The notes under the pieces: model-generated | Databases searched by the model: none | Seen by the model: only the letters and a program-made list of their open reading frames with translations | What the model was told of the DNA's origin: nothing | Translations under genes and position numbers: made by a program | NCBI RefSeq assembly: GCF_002483235.1 | Contig: NZ_DLHN01000024.1 | Span: 240,692-304,691 of the forward strand | Direction of reading: 5' to 3' | Length of the DNA: 64,000 nucleotides | Origin: Pedobacter glucosidilyticus | Lineage (GTDB): Bacteria > Bacteroidota > Bacteroidia > Sphingobacteriales > Sphingobacteriaceae | Part shown: positions 26,320 through 35,303 of the stretch, in pieces | How the letters are laid out: the number at the start of each line of letters is the position of its first letter | How positions within the stretch are numbered: the stretch's first letter is position 1

Positions 26320-27429
26320 TTAATGAATTCCCATAAATAGTCTATTCCATCTTATCTTATCAAAGAAAGTTCCGTTTTCATTCCAGCTCATCCATACGAA
26401 TAAAGCTTTACCAACGATATGGTCTTCAGGAACAAAACCCCAATATCTAGAATCTAATGAATTATGGCGATTATCTCCCATCATCCAATAATAATTCATT
26501 TTAAAAGTATAGGTATTAGATTTTTTTCCATTGATGTAAAAATCATTACCTTTTACTTCTAATTGGTTACCCTCGTACAATTGGATAGCTCTTTTATACA
26601 TCGGGTAGGTTAAACTATCTAGGGTAACTGTCCAACCCTGTTTAGGAACTATAATAGGGCCATAATTATCTTCATTCCATTTTAAATTAGGATCATGAGG
26701 AAATATCTCTTGTTTAAACTCCCCTTTTTGAGCTATCATAGGCGTAAAAACTTTCACATTAGAGAAGGCTTTCACTTTACTGATTTCTGTAGATGGCATA
26801 ATGAAAACATATTCATCAGCACTTACACGCTCTACATCAGTATCAATGTCTTCTAAAGCTTTAGGATTAAACTCCGTTCCATCAGTTTTAACGTAATAAG
26901 TTGTTTGACTTCTTTCTGGAATATCAACTTGTTTTCCGTTTACGAAAACCACACCATTATCAATACTTAAAGTATCGCCACCAATAGCTAAACATCTTTT
27001 GATATAGTTCTCTCGTTTATCAATCGGGCGGTTTAATGGTTCATCAGCATCCATAGGATAATTAAATACCACTACATCATTGCGCTTAATATCCTGAAAA
27101 CCAGGTAAACGGTAATAAGGTAATTGCCAGCCGTCCCAATAAGCTTTGGTACCCGTTACCGGCATCGTATGATGAGCAAAAGGAAAAGCAATAGGCGTTA
27201 TAGGTGTACGAGCACCATAGTTAACCTTACTTACAAATAAGAAATCGCCTACCAATAAAGAGCGTTCCATTGAACCTGTAGGTATGGTATAAGCTTCTAT
27301 AAACAAACCACGAATTAAAGTAGCAGCTATAACAGCAAAAACTATTGCATCAAGCCATTCTCTGCTGGCGCTTTTCTTTTTTACTGGTGTTTTTTTGTTT
27401 TTGTTTTTCTCCCAGAATTTAAAATTCAT
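26320..27429 (-). CDS. lepB: Signal peptidase I
   Basis: Membrane serine protease that removes signal peptides from exported proteins. 369 aa, with a basic N-terminus, one membrane helix (~27-45), nucleophile Ser53 in TGSMERSL, general-base Lys144 in NYIKRCLAIGGD, and the C-terminal MGDNRHNSLDSRYWG box. The stretch between residues ~68 and 115 and the ~160-300 region are longer than in E. coli, as usual in Bacteroidota. Last gene of parA-parB-DUF5683-dapB-lepB, 12 bp after dapB. Confidence 0.97.
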   Translation of the reverse strand: MNFKFWEKNKNKKTPVKKKSASREWLDAIVFAVIAATLIRGLFIEAYTIPTGSMERSLLVGDFLFVSKVNYGARTPITPIAFPFAHHTMPVTGTKAYWDGWQLPYYRLPGFQDIKRNDVVVFNYPMDADEPLNRPIDKRENYIKRCLAIGGDTLSIDNGVVFVNGKQVDIPERSQTTYYVKTDGTEFNPKALEDIDTDVERVSADEYVFIMPSTEISKVKAFSNVKVFTPMIAQKGEFKQEIFPHDPNLKWNEDNYGPIIVPKQGWTVTLDSLTYPMYKRAIQLYEGNQLEVKGNDFYINGKKSNTYTFKMNYYWMMGDNRHNSLDSRYWGFVPEDHIVGKALFVWMSWNENGTFFDKIRWNRLFMGIH

Positions 27430-27441
27430 GATAATATTTTT

Positions 27442-28188
27442 TTATACATTAAAATTGTACATCTCTTTTACAGAGTAAAAACCTTTTTTACCTTGTAACC
27501 ATTCTCCAGCTAAGACTGCCCCTAAAGCAAAGCCCTGTCTGCCATGCGCTACATGCTTTAATTCTATACGGTCTACGTCAGAATCATAAATAACAGCATG
27601 TGTACCCGGTACTTCACCTTCTCTGTAAGACTCTATAATTAGATGCTCTGGACGGTGTTGTGTTACATTATTTTCCGAAGCATTAACATCAACCCACTCT
27701 TTTTTAGTTTTAAACTCTTCTAAAATATCTTCTGCAATGGTAATAGCTGTACCGCTTGGCGAATCTAATTTATGAATATGATGAATTTCTTCCATACCAA
27801 CATCATATTGGTCAGAAAAGTTATTCATCATCTTGGCAGCAATTTTACTGATTTGGAAAAATATATTAACCCCTACACTAAAGTTTGAGCCATACATAAC
27901 AGTAGAATTTGCAGTTAAACAAGCATCTTTTACTTGTTGTAACTGTCCATACCATCCGGTAGTACCAACCACTAATGGCACCTGTGCATCAATACATTTT
28001 TGGATATTGGTTAAAACAGTTGCTGGTGTACTAAACTCTATGGCTACATCTGCTTTCTGCAGATTTTCTACCGTAAGCTCATGAGTATTACTTTCATCTA
28101 TTTTTAAAATAATTTCGTGATTACGGTCTAAGGCAATGCTCTCAATCATTTTACCCATTTTGCCGTAGCCTAGTAATGCTATCTTCAT
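27442..28188 (-). CDS. dapB: 4-hydroxy-tetrahydrodipicolinate reductase
   Basis: NAD(P)H-dependent step of the diaminopimelate/lysine pathway, which feeds peptidoglycan. 248 aa: N-terminal Rossmann fold with GYGKMGKMIE (7-16), VGTTGW, and the substrate-binding HHIHKLDSPSGTA segment with the catalytic His and Lys. Its ATG overlaps the stop of the upstream DUF5683 gene by 4 bp. Complete and normal in length. Confidence 0.97.
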   Translation of the reverse strand: MKIALLGYGKMGKMIESIALDRNHEIILKIDESNTHELTVENLQKADVAIEFSTPATVLTNIQKCIDAQVPLVVGTTGWYGQLQQVKDACLTANSTVMYGSNFSVGVNIFFQISKIAAKMMNNFSDQYDVGMEEIHHIHKLDSPSGTAITIAEDILEEFKTKKEWVDVNASENNVTQHRPEHLIIESYREGEVPGTHAVIYDSDVDRIELKHVAHGRQGFALGAVLAGEWLQGKKGFYSVKEMYNFNV

Positions 28189-28796
28189 AATTTTATGGTT
28201 AATTTAAGCATAGGAACCGGAGCTTGGTTTATGCCGAAAGAATAAACTGGTGTATAAATAGAAGGTGATATTTTGATTGCTAAATCGTCATCAACATCAA
28301 AAGTTGCTAAGCGGGCGTCTATATAGGCATCAATCATATTGATACCATAAAAACCTACGAAAGCTAATATGCTTAAATCTCTATTTCTTCTATAAAAGTC
28401 TTTTGCGCTGTAAATTTGTAAGTCTGAAGCGTTTAAGTATTGCTCAAGTTCTTTACGACCTTCGCTTCTGGCTTGGCTTTCGCCTAAAAACTCTTTATAA
28501 AAACGCTGATTAAAATCGTAAACCAGACCTATACCAACAAAGCCACCATAAACTAAAGGAACTTTCCACCATTTTCCGTTTCTTGCTTGCCCCCAACCGG
28601 GGATAATAGCCGAACGTAAAACAGCTTTACGTGGTGATTGCAGCTCTGTACTATCTTTAAACAAAGAAAATATATCGCTATTTAAGCGTTGCTTTATAGA
28701 AATTTTCGGCTTTTCTACTGATGCAGTATCCTTATTTTGTGCAAAACACAAAACACTGCTACCTAGTAAAATCGCAAAAAATAAAGGCTTAAGCAT
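28185..28796 (-). CDS. DUF5683 membrane protein
   Basis: A 203-aa protein with an N-terminal signal peptide (residues 1-19, ending near CFAQN) and two hydrophobic segments around 75-92 and 138-160. The segment SAIIPGWGQARNGKWWKVPL is the hallmark of DUF5683, a Bacteroidota family of unknown function nearly always found between parB and dapB. It may be an envelope component; no activity is known. Confidence 0.88.
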   Translation of the reverse strand: MLKPLFFAILLGSSVLCFAQNKDTASVEKPKISIKQRLNSDIFSLFKDSTELQSPRKAVLRSAIIPGWGQARNGKWWKVPLVYGGFVGIGLVYDFNQRFYKEFLGESQARSEGRKELEQYLNASDLQIYSAKDFYRRNRDLSILAFVGFYGINMIDAYIDARLATFDVDDDLAIKISPSIYTPVYSFGINQAPVPMLKLTIKL

Positions 28797-28797
28797 G

Positions 28798-29709
28798 CTA
28801 CCAGTCCAAAAGTTCTAAAATTCTGTTCAGATCATCATCAGATAAAAACGGAATTTCTATACTTCCTTTTCCGTTTGGCTGAACTTTCATTTTAATTTTA
28901 GTTGCAAATTTTGAAGATAAATCGTCTTGTATTTTTTGATATTGGAAAGAAACACCATCAGCTTTTTTTGCTGATTCTGGCTTTTTAGCGCCATTTTGTT
29001 TGATATTTCTTACCAATTCTTCTACTTTTCTTACTGATAAATCTTTATCAATAATTTCTTGAAAAATAAATAACTGACTAGAAGAATCTTCTACACTGAT
29101 AAGTGCTCTTGCATGCCCCATAGATAAATGATTATCTCTGATAGCAGCCTGTATTACCGGAGGTAATTTTAATAAACGTAAATAATTGGTAATGGTTGAA
29201 CGGTTTTTAGAAACCCTATCGCCCAATTCTTCTTGTTTTAAAGAGCATTCATCAATCATCCTCTGGAAACTTAAAGCCACTTCTATAGCATTTAAGTTCT
29301 CTCTTTGGATATTCTCTATTAAAGCCATTTCCAGCATTTGCTGGTCGTTAGCTGTGCGTATATAAGCTGGTATTTCATCAATACCGGCCATTTTTGTAGC
29401 TCTTAATCTTCTTTCACCAGAAATTAACTGATAAGAATCTCCAACCTTGCGAACGGTAATAGGCTGAATTAAACCTTGAAGTTTTATAGATTCTGAAAGC
29501 TCTTTTAAGGCTTCTTCATCAAACTCAAAACGAGGTTGGAATGGATTTACCTGTATTTGATTGATGTTAATTTTACTGATAGAACCTAAAGAAGCCGCAT
29601 TTATATTTTCTGAAACGATGGGCTGCTGACGCTGATAGGATGTATCCGGAGTATCATTAAGTAAAGCACCTAAACCTTTACCTAAACCAAATTTTCTTTC
29701 TTTAGTCAT
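28798..29709 (-). CDS. parB: Chromosome partitioning protein ParB
   Basis: CTP-dependent DNA clamp that loads at parS sites near the origin and works with ParA in chromosome segregation. 303 aa, in the order ParA-interacting N-terminus (KFGLGKGLGALL), ParB/Spo0J nuclease-like domain with SGERRLRATKMAG (~110), helix-turn-helix (LGDRVSKNRSTITNYLRLL) and C-terminal dimer domain. It follows parA by 3 bp. No perfect parS palindrome was seen in the window. Confidence 0.97.
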   Translation of the reverse strand: MTKERKFGLGKGLGALLNDTPDTSYQRQQPIVSENINAASLGSISKININQIQVNPFQPRFEFDEEALKELSESIKLQGLIQPITVRKVGDSYQLISGERRLRATKMAGIDEIPAYIRTANDQQMLEMALIENIQRENLNAIEVALSFQRMIDECSLKQEELGDRVSKNRSTITNYLRLLKLPPVIQAAIRDNHLSMGHARALISVEDSSSQLFIFQEIIDKDLSVRKVEELVRNIKQNGAKKPESAKKADGVSFQYQKIQDDLSSKFATKIKMKVQPNGKGSIEIPFLSDDDLNRILELLDW

Positions 29710-29712
29710 GCT

Positions 29713-30516
29713 TTATACTACTTCTTTTTGATCAACCGGACTTTCTTTTGATAAACCATTCTTTTTGATAATCTCACGGGCAAGATTTAAATAGTTTATA
29801 GCACCTTTAGAATTAGCATCATGCATGATCACTGATATACCAAAGCTTGGCGCCTCGCTCAATCTTGTATTTCTGGCTATAATGGTTTGGAAAACTAAAT
29901 CTTCAAAATGCGAACGCACTTCTTCTACCACTTGGTTAGAAAGTCGTAAACGTACATCGTACATGGTTAATAAAATCCCTTCTATTTGAAGTTCTGGATT
30001 TAAACGTGTTTGTACAATTTTGATGGTATTTAACAACTTACCTAAACCTTCTAACGCAAAATATTCACATTGTACAGGAATAATAACCGAATCTGCTGCT
30101 GTAAGCGCATTGATAGTGATTAAACCTAAAGATGGAGAACAATCAATAATGATAAAATCATATTGGTCTCTAATTTTTTCTAAAACTGCCTTCATCTTGA
30201 ACTCGCGTTCATGAAGATTTATCATCTCTATTTCTGCACCTACTAAATCTATATGGGCAGGTAATAAATCTAAATTAGGGGTTTCTGTTTTCCTAATAGC
30301 TTCTTTAGGGTCAACATCATTAATGATACATTCGTAAATACTTGTTTTGATGGTACGAGGATCAAAACCTATACCTGATGTAGAATTTGCCTGAGGATCG
30401 GCATCAACAATTAAAGTTTTAAACTCAAGTACGGCTAAACTTGCTGCTAAATTAATAGAGGAAGTTGTTTTACCTACTCCTCCTTTCTGATTGGCAATTG
30501 CTATTATCTTACTCAT
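29713..30516 (-). CDS. parA: Chromosome partitioning ATPase ParA/Soj
   Basis: Deviant-Walker ATPase that binds nucleoid DNA and moves ParB-parS complexes. 267 aa with the signature KGGVGKTTSS (residues 11-20), including the intradimer Lys11 and the P-loop Lys16, DADPQANSTSG (~41) and IIDCSPSLG (~122). First gene of its operon. A weak -7 element (TAAATTTG, minus strand, 30620-30627) lies about 100 bp upstream. Confidence 0.97.
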   Translation of the reverse strand: MSKIIAIANQKGGVGKTTSSINLAASLAVLEFKTLIVDADPQANSTSGIGFDPRTIKTSIYECIINDVDPKEAIRKTETPNLDLLPAHIDLVGAEIEMINLHEREFKMKAVLEKIRDQYDFIIIDCSPSLGLITINALTAADSVIIPVQCEYFALEGLGKLLNTIKIVQTRLNPELQIEGILLTMYDVRLRLSNQVVEEVRSHFEDLVFQTIIARNTRLSEAPSFGISVIMHDANSKGAINYLNLAREIIKKNGLSKESPVDQKEVV

Positions 30517-30546
30517 CTACCTAAAGTATGCTATATGCTAGTATGT

Positions 30547-30574
30547 TTGCTATAGTTAAAAAGCCATATTTTTG
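30547..30574 (+). promoter_or_regulatory. Promoter for the FMN reductase gene
   Basis: TTG (30547-30549), 17-bp spacer, TATTTTTG (30567-30574): a full match to the Bacteroidota TTG/TAnnTTTG pattern on the plus strand, about 100 bp before the start codon. Confidence 0.55.
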
Positions 30575-30674
30575 TAATTTTGAGCTTATTTAACCACTTT
30601 TTCATAAAGGGCTAAGATACAAATTTAAACAATATCAATTTCCACACGTTTAGAAGATTTATAAACATACAGAT

Positions 30675-31196
30675 ATGACTTTAATAATTTCAGCAACTAA
30701 CAGGCTGAATAGTAATACGCTTAAAGTAGCAAAATATTACCAAAAAATTTTAAAAGCTAAAGGCACAGATGCCTCTGTTTTATCTTTAACAGATTTACCT
30801 GAAAATTTAATTATTTCTGATCTATATGGTAAAAGAAGTGCCGAGTTCCAAAATATACAACAATTGGTTTCTGCCGCTGATAAATTTCTTTTTGTGATTC
30901 CAGAATATAATGGAAGTTTCCCGGGTATTTTAAAAGTTTTTATAGATGCTTGCGACTTTCCTCAATCTTTCTACGGTAAAAAAGCAGCTTTAGTTGGTGT
31001 ATCATCAGGAAAATATGGAAACATACGTGGTGTAGACCATTTTACTGGTGTTTGTAATTATATGAATATGCAGGTTATGCCCTTAAAAATTCATGTTACG
31101 GCAGTACATAAAGAATTAAATGAAGATGCTGATTTCTTTAATGCCGATACCGTCAAGTTTTGCGATGAGCAAGCAGAAAAGTTTATTGCTTTTTAA
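30675..31196 (+). CDS. NADPH-dependent FMN reductase family protein
   Basis: A 173-aa flavodoxin-like protein that reduces FMN, quinones or related electron acceptors with NAD(P)H. The N-terminal phosphate-binding loop is ISATNRLNSNTLK (5-17), and the flavin loop PEYNGSFPGILK is around residues 76-87. The true substrate is unknown. It is a single gene, convergent with the BtuF-like gene and overlapping its stop by 4 bp. Confidence 0.9.
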   Translation: MTLIISATNRLNSNTLKVAKYYQKILKAKGTDASVLSLTDLPENLIISDLYGKRSAEFQNIQQLVSAADKFLFVIPEYNGSFPGILKVFIDACDFPQSFYGKKAALVGVSSGKYGNIRGVDHFTGVCNYMNMQVMPLKIHVTAVHKELNEDADFFNADTVKFCDEQAEKFIAF

Positions 31197-32116
31197 GCTA
31201 CATCAAACTTAAGCCAAGCATTGCCTTCATAACCAAAATTGAAATATTTTGGTGTGATGATTTCAGCTAAAATCTCGATAGAATCTACTAAGCGTGGACC
31301 ACTTCTGTTAAAATAGTGGTTACCATCAGCAATGTAGATTTTATTGTTTTTAACAGCTTGCAAATCTTTCCATTGCGGTTGACTCAATAAAACACCTATC
31401 TCTTGCATGGTTCTAGAGATAGAAAAACCACATGGCATCACAACGATAATATCTGGATTTGCTTCTGCAATTTCGTCCCAACTTACAAAGGGAGAATGCT
31501 GGCCATTTTGCGCTAATAATGATGTACCTCCTGCAATTTCTACTAACTCAGGAATCCAATTCCCTGATACCATTACAGGTTCTAGCCACTCTATACAAGC
31601 TACTTTAGGTTTATCATTAAAAAACTTTAGTTTATGTTTTACGATGTCTTTTCGCTCTTCTAAATCTTCTATCAAAGCTTCGGCTGCAAGCATCGTGTCT
31701 GTTGCTACAGCTATTTTTCTAATATCATCAAAAACATCATTTAAAACTTTAGGTTCTAACGAAATAATTTGGCTTTGATGACTAATAAAATCGGCCAAAG
31801 CCTCTTCTACATCTTTTAAAGAAACGGCACAAACATCACATTGTGCTTGGGTAATGATGATATCAGGTTTTAATTGTTGAATTAATGCTTTATCAATTTT
31901 GTAGATAGATAAAGAATCTGATAAAATTTCTTTCACTTGTTGATCTATCTCTTTACTGCTACCTGTTGAAGTAAATTTCGCATCAGAGCAAATAGGCAAA
32001 TGCTGGACACTGGCTGGAAAATCACACTCGTGAGAGCGTCCAACCAAATTTTCTTCTAAGCCTAAAGCACAAATAATCTCGGTTGCGGCAGGTAATAAAG
32101 AAATAATTCTCTTCAT
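31193..32116 (-). CDS. BtuF-like cobalamin/iron-type ABC substrate-binding protein
   Basis: A 307-aa type-III periplasmic-binding-protein fold of the kind that binds vitamin B12 or siderophores: SLLPAATEIICALGLEENLVG at the N-terminus, two lobes joined by a long helix, and VACIEWLEPVMVSGNWIPE. The start was moved to ATG 32116 because family proteins begin MKRIISLLPAATE and a good promoter element lies at 32133-32140. No signal peptide or lipobox is visible, so it may be cytoplasmic and not a classical transport protein. No permease or ATPase gene is nearby. Confidence 0.82.
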   Translation of the reverse strand: MKRIISLLPAATEIICALGLEENLVGRSHECDFPASVQHLPICSDAKFTSTGSSKEIDQQVKEILSDSLSIYKIDKALIQQLKPDIIITQAQCDVCAVSLKDVEEALADFISHQSQIISLEPKVLNDVFDDIRKIAVATDTMLAAEALIEDLEERKDIVKHKLKFFNDKPKVACIEWLEPVMVSGNWIPELVEIAGGTSLLAQNGQHSPFVSWDEIAEANPDIIVVMPCGFSISRTMQEIGVLLSQPQWKDLQAVKNNKIYIADGNHYFNRSGPRLVDSIEILAEIITPKYFNFGYEGNAWLKFDVA

Positions 32117-32132
32117 GAATATCAAGTTTCTG

Positions 32133-32140
32133 CAAAGATA
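32133..32140 (-). promoter_or_regulatory. Promoter -7 element (TATCTTTG)
   Basis: Exact TAnnTTTG match on the minus strand, 17 bp before the chosen start of the BtuF-like gene. No clear -33. Confidence 0.45.
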
Positions 32141-32148
32141 GTAAAATC

Positions 32149-32185
32149 AAAACAGGGATAAACCTATCCGATTTATCCCTGTTTT
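32149..32185 (-). terminator. Terminator of the TonB-type receptor gene
   Basis: Perfect 14-bp stem AAAACAGGGATAAA/TTTATCCCTGTTTT with a nine-base loop, 20 bp after the receptor stop and just before the BtuF-like promoter. Confidence 0.88.
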
Positions 32186-32205
32186 AAATTGTTTTATTAA
32201 TGGTT

Positions 32206-34680
32206 TTAGTTACCCATACCTCCACCGGCTTGGCCTCCGCCATCACCTTGTTTTAAGTCGTCATTTTTAACACCTTTTTTAGGATTTTGATTCACTTTTA
32301 AGCTTCCAAATCTCCAGCTGAAGTTAACACCAACAGAACGGAAAGGGATAGAAAAATTATTAGACTGTACAAAGGCTGGGTTTCTAATTTCAGACTCGAA
32401 ATTTTTGCGGTTATTAAATGGATCTATCACATTTAAACCAATACTTCCTTTTTTGTTAAATAACTCTTTTTTAAGACCCAAGCTCCACATGTTAAAAGAT
32501 GGATTTCTACCTTGGAAAGTTCTTCTTGGTGAGTTGGTAATTAAAAAAGTCTCAAAAACTAAACCTTTAGGCATGTTGTAGGTCGCACTTAAGAAACCGT
32601 TATACATCAAATAAACTTTATCTTCTATAGCTGAAAAATTTGCACTTGCAGTAGACAAATTAATATCATAGGTGTAAATGTTAAAATTACCTCTTAACGT
32701 AAGCTTTTTTGTTGGATTAACAGAGCCGAAGAAGTTGAATCCTACAGAATTATTTCTACCTACGTTATCATAAGTGGTGAATGAAATAATTTCGCCATCT
32801 ACAGCTCTTTGAGTAATAATACTCTCAATAATATCTTTAGTTGCTCTGTAATAAATAGAAGCGTTTATAATAGTTGTTTTAACAAAGGTGGAGTAATTAA
32901 TTTCAAAATTATCTGCTAGCTCTGGCCCTAAATTAGGGTTACCCTGAGATTGATTATAAAAATCGGCAGAGTTTAGGAACGGATTCAAGAAAAACACACT
33001 TGGCCTTTGTAAACGTTTATTATAACTAAACTTTACGGTTTGGAAATTCTTGAAAGTTCTTGAAACCACAAAACTTGGCACAAAATTGCCATAATCATTG
33101 GTAAAAGGCGTAAACGCTGTAGTTCCTGTTGCAAAACCGTTAATGTCTGTGAACTCGTACCTACCTCCTATTTTCACACCATACTTTTTAGCTAAGGTAA
33201 AACCAAAGGTGGTGTAAGCAGAAAGCACATCTTGATTATAATCATAAATAAAATTTCTACCATCTACAGGAATTTTATTATCACCAGATAAATCTGCGCT
33301 ATCGACGCCAGAATCATTGGTGATATCTCTTAAAATGGCTTTAACACCTGTTTCCCAAACTACTTTTTTGAAAGGATGCGTGTAATCTAACTGAAAAGTA
33401 GACTCTTTATTGATAGCATCACTAGTACCAATTTCTTGACGAGCTACTGTAGAAAAATAAGAATCATAATCATTAACCAAATTACTTTGGGTTAATTGCC
33501 AAGCTAATGAAATTTCTTGTCCTTCTTTTTTGAATTTGTGGGTATAATCGTTATTCCAATCGTAACCAGTAACTCTATTTTTATTATTGGTTATACGAGT
33601 AAAAATATCACTTTCATTAGAATCATTAATATCATTAAAACCATCTACACCAAACTGAAACCAGTTTAATTTAAGGGTAGAGCTAACCGAATTATATTTA
33701 TTGAAATCATAATCGGCACCTATAGAACCATTAGTTGCTAAACGCTCGGTAGTACTTCTACCACTTTGAAGATTAAAACCTCCATCACTATCTATTCTAT
33801 TAAAATCTAGAATAGAAGTTTGTGGCCAAGAATAGTAACCACCACCGTTTGCAGTAACCGTTAACCTACTTTTTTTAAGATTTAAATTTATATTTCCACT
33901 ATTTTGACGGATGCCAACGCCTGCATTAACAGAACCGCTCATCCCTTCTAAGTTGTTCTTTTTAGTGATGATATTGATGATACCAGAAGTACCCTCAGCA
34001 TCGTATTTTGCCGATGGAGATGTAATGACTTCTACGTTTTTAATTTGATCTGCAGGTATCGCTTTTAGAGCATCGGCAATATTACCAGCCATGGTACCTG
34101 ATGGTTTACCATTAATTAATACCCTGATGTTTGAACTTCCTCTTAAAGATACATTACCATCATAATCTACAGATAAAAGTGGTACTTTACGTAAAACATC
34201 AGTAGCGTTACCACCAGCAATAGCCACATCTTTTTCGGCGTTATAAACCAATTTATCTATTTTATTTTCTACTATAGAGGTTTGTCCTTCTACAACAACT
34301 TCGTTTAAAAGTTTTGTGTTAGGCGATAACTTGATGATGCCTAAATTAATATCGGGCTTGCTGTTGGTTGTTATTACAGGGTCAATAATTTTGGTTTGAT
34401 AACCAATAAAAGAAACAGTGATTCTGTATTTACCTGGTATTATTTTCTCTATTTTGAAAGCGCCTTTATCATCTGCCAAAGAGCCATTGGTTGATTTTGT
34501 TTGCTGACTTTTTGATAGTGCGATAGTTGCATAATCTATAGGTTTATTGGTTAGCGAGTCTATTACAGTACCCGATATTTTGCCAATAATGGTGCTTGAA
34601 CCACCACCTGCCCCCATAGGCATTTGAGCAAATGTTTTAGTTGATATTAAAACAATTAGTAATAAGTATAAATATTTCAT
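32206..34680 (-). CDS. TonB-dependent receptor-type outer membrane beta-barrel protein
   Basis: An 824-aa outer membrane protein: signal peptide (1-18), a carboxypeptidase-regulatory-like beta-sandwich (~28-115) common in Bacteroidota receptors, a plug domain (~120-240) and a barrel of the OMP_b-brl_3 group. The end is glycine-rich (GDGGGQAGGGMGN) and hydrophilic, so the barrel does not close with the usual terminal aromatic. The ligand is unknown. It is a single gene with its own promoter and terminator and no SusD partner, so it is not a polysaccharide-use receptor pair. The neighbouring BtuF-like gene makes a metal or cofactor ligand possible, but this is weak inference. Confidence 0.88.
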   Translation of the reverse strand: MKYLYLLLIVLISTKTFAQMPMGAGGGSSTIIGKISGTVIDSLTNKPIDYATIALSKSQQTKSTNGSLADDKGAFKIEKIIPGKYRITVSFIGYQTKIIDPVITTNSKPDINLGIIKLSPNTKLLNEVVVEGQTSIVENKIDKLVYNAEKDVAIAGGNATDVLRKVPLLSVDYDGNVSLRGSSNIRVLINGKPSGTMAGNIADALKAIPADQIKNVEVITSPSAKYDAEGTSGIINIITKKNNLEGMSGSVNAGVGIRQNSGNINLNLKKSRLTVTANGGGYYSWPQTSILDFNRIDSDGGFNLQSGRSTTERLATNGSIGADYDFNKYNSVSSTLKLNWFQFGVDGFNDINDSNESDIFTRITNNKNRVTGYDWNNDYTHKFKKEGQEISLAWQLTQSNLVNDYDSYFSTVARQEIGTSDAINKESTFQLDYTHPFKKVVWETGVKAILRDITNDSGVDSADLSGDNKIPVDGRNFIYDYNQDVLSAYTTFGFTLAKKYGVKIGGRYEFTDINGFATGTTAFTPFTNDYGNFVPSFVVSRTFKNFQTVKFSYNKRLQRPSVFFLNPFLNSADFYNQSQGNPNLGPELADNFEINYSTFVKTTIINASIYYRATKDIIESIITQRAVDGEIISFTTYDNVGRNNSVGFNFFGSVNPTKKLTLRGNFNIYTYDINLSTASANFSAIEDKVYLMYNGFLSATYNMPKGLVFETFLITNSPRRTFQGRNPSFNMWSLGLKKELFNKKGSIGLNVIDPFNNRKNFESEIRNPAFVQSNNFSIPFRSVGVNFSWRFGSLKVNQNPKKGVKNDDLKQGDGGGQAGGGMGN

Positions 34681-34700
34681 CCCTTGTTTTGTTGTATTTG

Positions 34701-34708
34701 CAAAATTA
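34701..34708 (-). promoter_or_regulatory. Promoter -7 element (TAATTTTG) for the receptor gene
   Basis: Exact TAnnTTTG match on the minus strand, 21 bp before the receptor ATG, implying a very short leader. No -33 TTG seen. Confidence 0.45.
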
Positions 34709-34710
34709 GA

Positions 34711-34771
34711 AGCAAAAAAAAAGTAAATGTTACAGGAGTGCAGAAATTATTTTCTCCTGTAACACTTACTT
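34711..34771 (-). terminator. Terminator of the small secreted protein gene
   Basis: Long stem: GTTACAGGAG pairs with CTCCTGTAAC, extended by AAGTAA/TTACTT, and on the minus strand it runs into a T-run of nine. It lies 27 bp after the stop codon of the upstream gene. Confidence 0.88.
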
Positions 34772-34797
34772 TACTAAACCTTTTTGATAAAAAAGAT

Positions 34798-35229
34798 TTA
34801 CATGTACTTGTTTTGAATTAAATATTCAATAACTCTTGAGAATTGTGGTGCCGTTTGGTCTATTTCTGTAGTCATATTTGCATTAAAATCTAAGAAATTA
34901 GACCCTGTATGGGTAACATTATCTTTGTAAGTTTTTAAAGATGCTTCTAAAATATTACGGTCTTTTTTAGATTGCTTTAATGCTGATTTAACATCGTAAG
35001 TAGCAATTAAAGCCCCTTTTTTGTTGTAAATAGAAACTACATAGTTCTTGATTTTAGATTTTGCAGCAATTATTTCCTTTTCATCAGCTTTAATTTTTCC
35101 TAGAATCTTGTCTTTTGCTTTGATTTCGTTATTTTCTATAACAATTTCAGATTTTTTGTCATCAACAATTGTAGCATTTAAGAAATTAGTACATACGAGT
35201 AGAAGTAAAATAAAAAATAAATTTTTCAT
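34798..35229 (-). CDS. Small secreted protein of unknown function
   Basis: 143 aa with a clear signal peptide (MKNLFFILLLLVCTNFLNA, cut near residue 20). The mature part is lysine-rich and mostly strand-forming, with DKKSEIVIENNEIKAKDKILG and a YVVSIYNKKGALIATYDV hairpin. No cysteines follow the signal, so it is periplasmic rather than a lipoprotein. I do not recognise the family. It has its own promoter and a strong terminator, which supports a real gene. Confidence 0.7.
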   Translation of the reverse strand: MKNLFFILLLLVCTNFLNATIVDDKKSEIVIENNEIKAKDKILGKIKADEKEIIAAKSKIKNYVVSIYNKKGALIATYDVKSALKQSKKDRNILEASLKTYKDNVTHTGSNFLDFNANMTTEIDQTAPQFSRVIEYLIQNKYM

Positions 35230-35269
35230 AGTTTAAAGGTTTTAATTTGTTTAGCTTAGGTTTTATACG

Positions 35270-35277
35270 CAAATATA
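35270..35277 (-). promoter_or_regulatory. Promoter -7 element (TATATTTG) for the small secreted protein
   Basis: Exact TAnnTTTG match on the minus strand, about 41 bp before the start codon. Confidence 0.45.
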
Positions 35278-35303
35278 ATATTTACGGTTCTAAATATTTA
35301 ATT

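Noticed and set aside
28798..30516. Replication origin near parAB
   Set aside because: No parS palindrome, dnaA gene or DnaA-box cluster was seen, so nearness to the origin is not supported from this window.
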